From the NCBI GenBank assembly GCA_027314685.1, contig DAHVAI010000373.1, forward strand, positions 1 to 7,138: a stretch of 7,138 nt of DNA, written 5' to 3'. Below the pieces are notes generated by a model. It was not told the origin of the DNA. It saw only the letters and a list, made by a program, of their open reading frames with translations, and did no database searches. This document shows, in pieces, positions 1 through 5,703 of the stretch (its first letter is position 1; every line of letters begins with the position of its first letter). The translations under genes were made by a program, and so were the position numbers. Source of the stretch: Nitrososphaerota archaeon. Its GTDB lineage: Archaea; Thermoproteota; Nitrososphaeria; Nitrososphaerales; CADDZS01.

Positions 1-858
1 AGATTTTGATTGATGCATAGTAGTTCGATATGGAATGCGTACGAACGATTGGCAGGAGTTGCAGAAGTAGAGGTGAGCTCTGTAGACTCTGCTAGAAAGG
101 ACAAGATCGTAGATGTTCCTTGTCGTTCCATCTGGAAATCTGACCGCGCTACTTGAAACTAGCCTGGCAAGAATGGTCGTGTTGAGGTAGCACGTTGTAC
201 TTTTTGAGATTGTTCCCAGGGATTTCAGTATTGAATCCAGGAGTTTGTTTTCCTTGCTAGGATAGAATTCATTGCCCACCCTTCTGACCTCACCGCCGCT
301 TTGCTGCACGAGGAAATCGAGTAGATGGAAGTATTGTTCTTTTGGGACCCTTACGGCAGCAAAATCCTCTATCGAGACTATTCCTGCAGGTTCGAATAGT
401 CCTTCTGTTTTGAATATTCTGATTTTCTCGTTTGAGACTAGTTCTGCTATGAGGTTACCTGTTGCAGTAGAGTAGAATTTGTTGATCCACCTTATGATTC
501 CTTCAGAAGATCTTGCAAGCTGGTAGAGTAGATTTCGGTAGATTCTTTGCTCCACCATGATTGGCTTTGGCAGCTCAATGTCTTCGATCTTGGTCTTTAC
601 CTCGTGCCACCTTCCGGTAGTTTGATCTACCAGAGCCACGATGAGAGAGCCTTCGGGAGATAGGCGAGCGATTGGACGGTCCTGTCTGCTTGCGCGGAAG
701 AACTCGTTATTTCGCTTTACAATGTTGGTGCCCCATTTGTATTCAAGGAAATCAATGATCTTTCGGTATTGTACTTGCGGAAGGACTATCTGACAAGTAC
801 GACTGCTTCGAGGTATTGCTATCGCTTGAGCCTTTTTATTTGAAAACAGCGCTTGCAC
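1..858 (-). CDS. Unknown protein with internal duplication, 3' end beyond window
   Basis: The frame is open for 286 codons from a GTG at 858 to base 1, so the C-terminus lies outside the window. The start is supported by GGAGGG (minus strand, 871-866) seven bases upstream, and by lying one base after the TAA of the preceding gene, which implies translational coupling. I do not recognise the family. An internal duplication is visible. Residues 24-57 and 169-202 align without gaps, sharing P, Q-Y, D-F-L, G and N-E-F. A second matching block is LIAELVSNEKIRI (136-148) against ILARLVSSSAVRF (229-241). Thus there are two related units of roughly 90-140 residues, the first with extra sequence in its middle. 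Residues 266-269 are CNSC, possibly half of a zinc site continued off the edge. There is no signal peptide or membrane segment, so it is probably cytoplasmic. It is the third gene of an operon with the 80- and 167-residue proteins. Coding status is near certain; function is unknown. Confidence 0.88.
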   Translation of the reverse strand, partial: MQALFSNKKAQAIAIPRSSRTCQIVLPQVQYRKIIDFLEYKWGTNIVKRNNEFFRASRQDRPIARLSPEGSLIVALVDQTTGRWHEVKTKIEDIELPKPIMVEQRIYRNLLYQLARSSEGIIRWINKFYSTATGNLIAELVSNEKIRIFKTEGLFEPAGIVSIEDFAAVRVPKEQYFHLLDFLVQQSGGEVRRVGNEFYPSKENKLLDSILKSLGTISKSTTCYLNTTILARLVSSSAVRFPDGTTRNIYDLVLSSRVYRAHLYFCNSCQSFVRIPYRTTMHQSKS

Positions 859-859
859 T

Positions 860-1363
860 TTACTTCCCTCCGAGTTTTGCTTTTCCCAGGAGCACATCTA
901 CAACATCGTTTTCGGAAGTCGCGTCGTGCTCGAGCCTTCCTTTGTCGTTTGAGTTGGTGTTTTCAGGTGTAGAATTGGACGCCCTGGAGAATAGAGCAAA
1001 GAAGCCATCAGTTGCTAGCCCACCAATCCCAAGTGAGAAGGCAAGTAGAGCTGAGGCGGATGCTACGTCGACATAGTCATTTGAATCGATTGCCATAGTC
1101 ATCGAGGGAGCAACGATCGCGAAGAAGAGCAGCGAGGATAGCACAGACATGAAGTACCTTCGTGCGTTTCTTTGGGAACTTCGGTTCTTTGCCATCTCAA
1201 ACGTTTCAGCGACTAGTCCGCCGACTGACACGGAGAAAAGCGATAGAGCCACGATAGACACAACCTTGCCCGTGAACCAGTGGGGAGCAGATAGAAGGGG
1301 GATTACGAGGAGTAGGAGTAACGCTGAGGTTATAGAGACAAAGAGATAGTTCTTTGTCATCAT
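860..1363 (-). CDS. Small four-helix membrane protein of unknown function
   Basis: This 167-residue protein has four hydrophobic segments (about 7-25, 33-52, 71-91 and 100-122), arranged as two hairpins. A basic loop rich in Arg/Asn/Ser (about 58-70) separates helices 2 and 3, and a hydrophilic acidic tail (about 128-158) follows helix 4. The first segment could be a signal anchor. The ATG at 1363 overlaps the stop of the preceding gene as ATGA and has GGAGGT nine bases upstream, so I prefer it over the adjacent second ATG at 1360. The next gene starts one base after its TAA. Small membrane proteins of this kind are common on conjugative elements and viruses as pore, anchor or exclusion proteins, but no motif assigns one of these roles here. 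Family not recognised. Confidence 0.85.
   Translation of the reverse strand: MMTKNYLFVSITSALLLLLVIPLLSAPHWFTGKVVSIVALSLFSVSVGGLVAETFEMAKNRSSQRNARRYFMSVLSSLLFFAIVAPSMTMAIDSNDYVDVASASALLAFSLGIGGLATDGFFALFSRASNSTPENTNSNDKGRLEHDATSENDVVDVLLGKAKLGGK
866..871 (-). promoter_or_regulatory. Shine-Dalgarno site for the GTG-started gene
   Basis: GGAGGG on the minus strand, seven bases before the GTG at 858 and inside the last codons of the upstream membrane-protein gene. It fixes the start of the downstream gene and indicates coupled translation. Confidence 0.75.
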
Positions 1364-1602
1364 GCTTCACTAACCTCCCCGTCTGAAATTATCTTCACGG
1401 CATCTCGCTTTGTTGCTGCGGCGGCTCTGTAGTTACGATCTGTCCTCCACACAGAGAGAAGGTACGACCTCTCTTCTCGACTGAGGCCAATCACGATGTC
1501 CAGGGCATCGAGTTCGTTTTGTTCTTCGTCTGTGAGTAGTGGAGTCGAGTTCCTCGGATAGTAGTCGTTCGTTGCCAAATGCTTGTCACCTTTTTTTCGC
1601 AT
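1360..1602 (-). CDS. Small helical hypothetical protein, first gene of three-gene operon
   Basis: This 80-residue charged protein is probably soluble. After a basic, flexible N-terminus (about 1-22) it reads as mostly helix. An acidic stretch LTDEEQNELDALD (23-35) is followed by SREERSYLLSVWRTDRNYRAAAATKRDAVKII (41-72 region). No zinc ligands, membrane segment or recognisable helix-turn-helix signature is seen. Its TGA overlaps the ATG of the next gene (ATGA), so the three downstream genes form one operon. The ATG at 1602 has no well-spaced Shine-Dalgarno site, only AAAGG directly abutting it, which fits leaderless translation of a first gene in archaea. A TTG at codon 9 preceded by GGTG is a less likely alternative start. 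A repeated TGAAAYACGAAAGG element lies just upstream. Function unknown; a small regulator would fit the position but is a guess. Confidence 0.75.
   Translation of the reverse strand: MRKKGDKHLATNDYYPRNSTPLLTDEEQNELDALDIVIGLSREERSYLLSVWRTDRNYRAAAATKRDAVKIISDGEVSEA
1373..1378 (-). promoter_or_regulatory. Shine-Dalgarno site for the four-helix membrane protein
   Basis: GGAGGT on the minus strand, nine bases before the ATG at 1363 and inside the 3' end of the 80-residue gene. It favours the first of two adjacent ATG codons. Confidence 0.7.
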
Positions 1603-1627
1603 CCTTTGCCCACATGCTTTGGCAGAT

Positions 1628-1663
1628 CCTTTCGTATTTCAGAGGGCTACCTTTCGTGTTTCA
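1628..1663 (-). promoter_or_regulatory. Candidate operator/promoter: two direct copies of a 14-nt element
   Basis: On the minus strand TGAAACACGAAAGG (1663-1650) and TGAAATACGAAAGG (1641-1628) are direct copies differing at one base, with a 22-bp period, about two helical turns. The nearer copy ends 25 bases before the ATG at 1602, where archaeal BRE/TATA elements normally sit. Its GAAATACG could serve as a weak TATA box. Same-face spacing suggests binding by a dimeric regulator, with the upstream copy as operator and the downstream copy overlapping the core promoter. Regulation is inferred. Confidence 0.45.
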
Positions 1664-2022
1664 CAAAGAGGGGTAAATCATCGAAAGTGTCTTTGGTTTG
1701 CTTGACCGAAATCTATTCATTCGTGTGAAAGACTCGGGCGAAACCTAGTGTGCTTTGGATGAACGGCGATTACTCGACGAGAGATTTGACTTTATTCTCT
1801 AAACCAGCGTGATTGACTCGAGGTTTCGAAAAATGTCTAGAGCGTCTTCTCACATACATCCTACGATTAAGAGCGCAGGAGGGTTGGAGAGTCAGATCAG
1901 GCTTCTTTCATCGTCTCCGTCTTCTTCGGATAACAGAAAGTTGTTTTGATTCGCGCAAAGTGGATAACGATTACGTGTCTTGCACGACTACTGTTTTCAT
2001 CGAGCGCTGACGCTAACTCGAA

Positions 2023-2038
2023 GTAGCACAGTTGCTAC
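2023..2038. other. Short perfect hairpin
   Basis: GTAGCA-CAGT-TGCTAC forms a six-base-pair stem with a four-base loop, about 60 bases before the first 26-nt repeat. It is not followed by a T-tract in either direction, so it is not an obvious terminator. It may be chance. Confidence 0.35.
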
Positions 2039-2101
2039 ACTATTACATGGTGTCCTCTACCTTCGTGCATCCAGCCAAGCATTCTTTCTTTTCCTGATGG
2101 A

Positions 2102-2127
2102 GTAGGAGCGTCTCAATGGACGGCAAC
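2102..2127 (+). repeat. 26-nt direct repeat, copy 1
   Basis: Begins GTAGGAGCG, ends CGGCAAC, and matches copy 2 (2217-2242) at all 26 positions. The match stops sharply at both ends. Inside, CGTC-TCAATG-GACG forms a small stem-loop (2109-2122). An exact 26-nt match within 120 bases of noncoding DNA is far beyond chance, so it is conserved by function or recent duplication. Confidence 0.85.
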
Positions 2128-2216
2128 GCCATCCCAGACTAGAAAGATAGCCCAACCAATTGGACTAGCCACGACAAGCCAGCCTCTAAGAATAAAGAGA
2201 GCCGCAACATGCTTTG

Positions 2217-2242
2217 GTAGGAGCGTCTCAATGGACGGCAAC
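2217..2242 (+). repeat. 26-nt direct repeat, copy 2
   Basis: Exact copy of 2102-2127, with an 89-base unique segment between them (115-base period). Only two copies exist in the window. The length and internal stem resemble a CRISPR repeat, but the interval is about twice a normal spacer, and no cas gene or typical repeat end is present. It could instead be a protein-binding site, an RNA element or the scar of a target duplication. Confidence 0.85.
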
Positions 2243-2302
2243 CAAGAGCTCAGATACTCTATCTATTCTTGGAAAGGTTCGGTTTTTCTTTGGGGGTTTT
2301 TT
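2242..2302 (+). terminator. Candidate plus-strand terminator: stem-loop followed by T-tracts
   Basis: CCAAGA (2242-2247) pairs with TCTTGG (2267-2272) around a 19-base loop, and T-runs follow at 2283-2287, 2289-2291 and 2297-2302. In archaea the T-tract alone is often enough. The element sits at the end of the second 26-nt repeat, so it could end a plus-strand transcript that carries both repeats. No plus-strand gene precedes it, so it would belong to an untranslated RNA. Confidence 0.35.
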
Positions 2303-2511
2303 GTATAGTAAGAATGATAGATTCATTTCCTATTTAACGTCCTGAAAGCTGCGCAAATCTCTCCAAGATTCTATTGCAGTATGTGATCCAAAACGTGTCA
2401 TCGTGTTTAAAATCATATGTCAGTTCAATGCTCGATCAGTCTTACATTTCACCAAGCAAGTTTAGCAAGGAAGCGTATAGTTTGATCTCACACCTCCAAC
2501 CCAATGACACT

Positions 2512-2597
2512 AGCGCTCTTAAAGCGCGCTGGCCCTCTTCCTCTGAAACAGAGCCGCTAGCGGCTTTGATAGCAGACTAGTTCAAAATACGCGCGCT
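2512..2597. repeat. Cluster of GC-rich palindromes
   Basis: GCGCT-CTTAA-AGCGC (2513-2527) is a five-base-pair stem. AGCCGCTAGCGGCT (2552-2565) is a perfect 14-base palindrome. GCGCGCT occurs at 2524-2530 and again at 2591-2597. All lie within 90 bases in otherwise AT-rich noncoding DNA next to the 3' end of the coupling-ATPase gene. Candidate roles are a site for a symmetric DNA-binding protein, a transfer nick region or a replication origin. Confidence 0.4.
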
Positions 2598-2610
2598 CTC
2601 TCTGTTGATT

Positions 2611-2620
2611 ACTAAAAATA
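2611..2620 (-). terminator. Weak T-tract terminator after the coupling-ATPase gene
   Basis: On the minus strand TATTTTTAGT lies about 22 bases past the TGA at 2643-2645. A short T-run is a plausible archaeal terminator, though it is weak and has no hairpin directly in front. Confidence 0.35.
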
Positions 2621-2642
2621 GCTTTCTTATGATATGAAAGTA

Positions 2643-4946
2643 TCACGATTGCCCCTCTGCAGAAGAATTACTATCGCCTTCTTCTAGCTCTAACTGTTTT
2701 TCGAGTTCTTCCTCTTTCATTCCTAGAACGTTTGCGTAAAGTTGCTTTACCTCGAAGGTAGTCGAAGGTTTTCCCTTCAAAAGATCCAAAACATCCTTGC
2801 GGTGCTTTGCGCTTGCAACATAGAACACAACACGAGAGTACTGTCCAGGCGGGTAGACTGACTTGTAGTAGTTCTTCAGGAGTTGTTTCTGGGCCTTCCT
2901 CGGCGAAGTTTCAACTTCCACCGCAAAGCGATTCTTTATGTCCCAGTGGTTAGGATCATGCACCTCTTTGACGCTCCCATCCCTATCTCTGCTGAAAGAT
3001 GTCTTCATAGGATAGACGATGATGTCGGGCCAACGCTTGTTTGATTCGCCATAGTCTATCGTGCAGGAGGAACCCTTCCGTTCTCTGTAATACCTGATAA
3101 GGTACCTGAGCATGTTCCAGTGGATGTTTTTTCCAGCCCTTGGCCCTCTCACATCACGATTTAGAAAATTGTGTTTTGCGTAATCTGTAATAGCATACGA
3201 GGTCTCTCGAGATCTGTCTTTTTCATCCTCATTTAGAGATGCATCGTCAAGTTTACCAACGAGTGAAGGATCGTAAAATATTCCCATGTCGTGGAGATAA
3301 CCTCTGTCAATAAGTGAGTTGACTGCACCTAGTGTGACAGAAAGGTTCCAGCCGAACTGTTCTAGCATTATCTTTGCCAAAGTACGGAATTTCATTTCTT
3401 TGCTTTCGAGCCTTCTCGAATCTATCACGAAGAGTATGTTCTCTTCTACGGGTCTTAGCAGTGGCAGTCCCTTTGAGATAGTTGCCTCCTCCATCGCCGC
3501 CCTGTAAATTGGCTCCCTGTCCTTTGAGGATAGTTCGTATCCACTCCCATAGTTATCCTCCATTTCCGAAAGCATGTAGTCTATTACCTCTTTCTGAGAG
3601 TGAATGGGATCCTTGATTTTCGGTACGGCAAAACGAAGCGTCTTTGCCAGGGCAGAATCTCCGCGTGGATTCATCCTGACCACCGAAAGCCAGTTGGGGA
3701 GTCTGACTATGGCTTTTGCCCACTTTTCCTCGTCGGGCGCCATGATCTTAGAGACGGCTCTTGCGTCGTCTGGACCAAGTCTGAACGCAAATACCATTCC
3801 TGCATTTCCGATGATTGCGTCAAAAAGATCTTCAGGGATCTGGGATATGTTCTGATGAGCGATGTTCAAGTACAGTCCAAATTTGGCAGATTCACTTAGA
3901 ATTGTCGAAAGAATTCCGAGCTTGGATATGCTTTGAAACTCGTCGATAAAGACGTAAACGGATGTCCTCTCGGAGTGTTCTGAATCCATCAACTCACTAG
4001 ATCTCTCTTGCTGCCTTGCTCTTGCTTGAATCATAAAGTAAATCCTTAGCACGATCGCGCTCGTAAGCATTGTGCAAAAATCTTCAGGTAGGTTTGATTT
4101 CGGAATCCTGAAAATAGTAAGCCTTCCAGGTTTCAGCATTTGTGAAAAGTCTAATTTTGAATCTCTCTTGCAAAAGGTCCTTGCAGTTAACGAAGCTAGA
4201 GGGAGAACAAAGTTAGAAATCCTGTTCATGGCAGCGGCGAATGCATTATCTTCGAGTTTAGAAATTGCTTCCATCGTCCTGCTCACCACCTCGTCTGGGA
4301 TGAGTTGATTTTTTAGCAATACTTCGAGTTCCTCTCTATCGATACGAATCATTTCGTTAAGCAGGTAGTAGAGATCAAGGAAGGTTATGGAGCTCGTGCT
4401 GGGACGGAATGCAATTTTGCCTGATTCTTTGTGAAGATTTGATTCTGATTCTCCAATGTCTGATTGTTCTTCGGGTGAATTTGAAGTAGCGTTTGCTGGG
4501 TCTGTGCCGGCGTAGAGGTAGTATAGTGCTCCCTTTAGCAGCCACATTAGCCGGGGGGCCTGATCAGAACTGGTCGAAAACATCTCTCTCATAACGACTG
4601 ACAATTGTTCAACCTGATTTTGAACGGCCATAGCCCTTTCACGTCTGTAGTTTGGTGCATCTGGCTGCGGCAGAGGAGGTAGCTCGAGCGGGTTCAGAGA
4701 ATATGTGGTATACAGAGGATCGAGTATAGCAAGATCTTCCCAGTCATCTAGCATCGTGGCAAGTCTCAGAGATGCATCGCCGTGAGGATCGATGTAAATC
4801 ATAGAACAAGGATATTTTTGCTGGTTTCGTTTGAGGTAAAGGCAGTTTAGGAGAAACAGCTGGAGGTTAGTCTTACCTGTGCGAGTACCACCGATAACGT
4901 AAGCATGACTCTTTAGGTCATCAAGTGTTAGTTCATCTTGAGACAT
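2643..4946 (-). CDS. VirD4/TraG-like DNA-transfer ATPase with C-terminal winged helix and nuclease-like domain
   Basis: This 767-residue ATPase belongs to the HerA/FtsK-VirD4 superfamily that pumps DNA during conjugation. Walker A is GGTRTGKT (19-26). IDPHGD (52-57) follows on the next strand, then an alpha-helical lid region (about 95-270) with a Ser/Glu-rich insert (about 150-178). Walker B is VYVFIDEFQ (330-338), with D335 and E336 for Mg-ATP hydrolysis. AHQ (363-365) and FRLGPDDA (388-395) match conserved coupling-protein motifs. The usual N-terminal membrane helices are absent: Walker A begins at residue 19. Residues about 511-556 look like a winged helix. Residues about 605-725 look like a PD-(D/E)XK fold, with W-P-D (639-641), E-V-E (677-679) and a K-N-Y-Y helix. 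The ATG at 4946 has an in-frame stop shortly upstream and no Shine-Dalgarno site. The small membrane protein upstream may supply the anchor. The ATPase assignment is strong; the nuclease activity is inferred. Confidence 0.9.
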   Translation of the reverse strand: MSQDELTLDDLKSHAYVIGGTRTGKTNLQLFLLNCLYLKRNQQKYPCSMIYIDPHGDASLRLATMLDDWEDLAILDPLYTTYSLNPLELPPLPQPDAPNYRRERAMAVQNQVEQLSVVMREMFSTSSDQAPRLMWLLKGALYYLYAGTDPANATSNSPEEQSDIGESESNLHKESGKIAFRPSTSSITFLDLYYLLNEMIRIDREELEVLLKNQLIPDEVVSRTMEAISKLEDNAFAAAMNRISNFVLPLASLTARTFCKRDSKLDFSQMLKPGRLTIFRIPKSNLPEDFCTMLTSAIVLRIYFMIQARARQQERSSELMDSEHSERTSVYVFIDEFQSISKLGILSTILSESAKFGLYLNIAHQNISQIPEDLFDAIIGNAGMVFAFRLGPDDARAVSKIMAPDEEKWAKAIVRLPNWLSVVRMNPRGDSALAKTLRFAVPKIKDPIHSQKEVIDYMLSEMEDNYGSGYELSSKDREPIYRAAMEEATISKGLPLLRPVEENILFVIDSRRLESKEMKFRTLAKIMLEQFGWNLSVTLGAVNSLIDRGYLHDMGIFYDPSLVGKLDDASLNEDEKDRSRETSYAITDYAKHNFLNRDVRGPRAGKNIHWNMLRYLIRYYRERKGSSCTIDYGESNKRWPDIIVYPMKTSFSRDRDGSVKEVHDPNHWDIKNRFAVEVETSPRKAQKQLLKNYYKSVYPPGQYSRVVFYVASAKHRKDVLDLLKGKPSTTFEVKQLYANVLGMKEEELEKQLELEEGDSNSSAEGQS

Positions 4947-4983
4947 CTTGTTGGATAGCTTTCATTCATCTTCTTAAGATGCA

Positions 4984-4993
4984 GAATTTATTC
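4984..4993 (-). promoter_or_regulatory. Candidate TATA box for the coupling-ATPase gene
   Basis: GAATAAATTC on the minus strand, centred about 42 bases before the ATG at 4946, in the 83-base gap after the membrane-protein gene. It would give a short leader of roughly 15 bases. AT-rich matches of this length are common, so this is tentative. Confidence 0.3.
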
Positions 4994-5029
4994 GGATGAA
5001 AATTCTAGTTTTTCCACGATGAATGTGGA

Positions 5030-5563
5030 TCATGATCTGAACTTGTTGTTGTCTTTTCGGTTAAGATCAGGCGTGTATTTCAAAAGCGAACCCGTTCGGT
5101 TCTTTTTGAGGTGAAACTTGTAGGGTGGAGTGGGAAAGGAACCAAAGAAGCGTTGCATCGCGAATATCGACGGGACTGAAGAGACTAACTGGACGAGGGG
5201 AAAGAGTAGGTAAGTAAAGTGAGAGTTGAATGAAAGACTGACCCTCAAAGCAAATTCGGAAGAAATTATGCTCAAGATAGATGTCAAGGCAATGGCAAAA
5301 GTGTAGAATTTGATGCTCGGATATCCTTCAGAGATGTCATCTAAAATGGTGCGAACCTTGCTTCTATTGTATTTTTTAGTCGAGTTTGGTTGATCGATTG
5401 ATATTTCGAGATACGCAAACACGTCCTTCCAGTCTTTAATCGAGCATCTTTCCTTGACAGGGTGAATGAGCTGAGAGAGGTTGTGCCTGTAGAGAACGAG
5501 ACAAAGGATCACGGTCCATGGAACTGGGGTATAGATGAAAAGAAACCAAGGTGAAAATGGCAA
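5030..5563 (-). CDS. Three-helix membrane protein next to the coupling ATPase
   Basis: This 177-residue protein has hydrophobic segments at about 6-25, 85-107 and 117-137. A charged cytosolic or external loop (about 26-84) contains the SIKDWKDVFAYLEI and RTILDDISEGYPSI stretches. The tail (about 145-177) is strongly basic. I do not recognise the family. The frame opens with TTG at 5563 immediately after an in-frame TAA, and the first hydrophobic segment begins within a few residues. No ATG and no Shine-Dalgarno site are present. A leaderless or short-leader transcript from a TATA-like box at 5597-5605 is possible, and an N-terminal truncation by an upstream frameshift cannot be excluded. The coupling-ATPase gene follows after 83 bases. 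Because that ATPase lacks its own membrane domain, this protein is a good candidate for its membrane partner, which is an inference from order and topology. Confidence 0.72.
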   Translation of the reverse strand: MPFSPWFLFIYTPVPWTVILCLVLYRHNLSQLIHPVKERCSIKDWKDVFAYLEISIDQPNSTKKYNRSKVRTILDDISEGYPSIKFYTFAIALTSILSIISSEFALRVSLSFNSHFTYLLFPLVQLVSSVPSIFAMQRFFGSFPTPPYKFHLKKNRTGSLLKYTPDLNRKDNNKFRS

Positions 5564-5596
5564 TTACTTAACCAAACAGCAAGCTTCGGCCTTTTC

Positions 5597-5605
5597 GTTA
5601 TTAAG
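5597..5605 (-). promoter_or_regulatory. Candidate TATA box for the three-helix membrane protein gene
   Basis: CTTAATAAC on the minus strand, centred about 38 bases before the TTG at 5563 in the 140-base gap after the surface-protein gene. It would place transcription start about 12 bases before TTG, fitting the missing Shine-Dalgarno site. Confidence 0.35.
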
Positions 5606-5703
5606 AGGGGCAAGCAATTCACTGGATAGGAGACAACCGCCGCAGTCGGTAAAGCGACTAGCTTTTCATCTAGAGAACAAATGCACTCGTTGTTGTCGGA
5701 GCA

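Larger units (their letters stand above)
1603..2642. other. One-kilobase region without a convincing gene
   Basis: No frame longer than about 70 codons exists here, and the two short plus-strand frames (1813-2010 and 2374-2580) begin only with TTG, lack ribosome sites and resemble no protein. The region holds, from left to right, the 14-nt operator-like repeat (1628-1663), a hairpin (2023-2038), two exact 26-nt repeats (2102 and 2217), a stem-loop with T-tracts (2242-2302), GC-rich palindromes (2512-2597) and a T-tract ending the ATPase gene. I see no tRNA-like cloverleaf or conserved T-loop. The concentration of repeats and palindromes beside a conjugation-type gene suggests an origin, an origin of transfer or an RNA locus. 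Confidence 0.7.

Noticed and set aside
1612..1622. 11-nt repeat ACATGCTTTGG, also at 2207-2217
   Set aside because: A match of this length within a kilobase is not far from chance and the flanks do not align.
1813..2010. 65-codon plus-strand frame in the noncoding region
   Set aside because: TTG start, no ribosome site, Arg/Leu-rich composition typical of a chance frame.
2102..2242. Calling the two 26-nt repeats a CRISPR array
   Set aside because: Only two copies, an 89-base interval, no cas gene in the window, and no typical repeat end such as ATTGAAAG. Kept as a plain repeat.
2374..2580. 68-codon plus-strand frame in the noncoding region
   Set aside because: TTG start without a ribosome site, opposite to all other genes, overlaps the palindrome cluster, and its sequence resembles no protein.
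1603..2642. tRNA gene or tRNA-derived attachment site
   Set aside because: No GGTTCGA-type T-loop with pairing arms was found on either strand.
3600..3899. Plus-strand frames of 80-100 codons inside the ATPase gene
   Set aside because: They lie antisense to strongly conserved motifs (Walker B region and AHQ) and are shadows.
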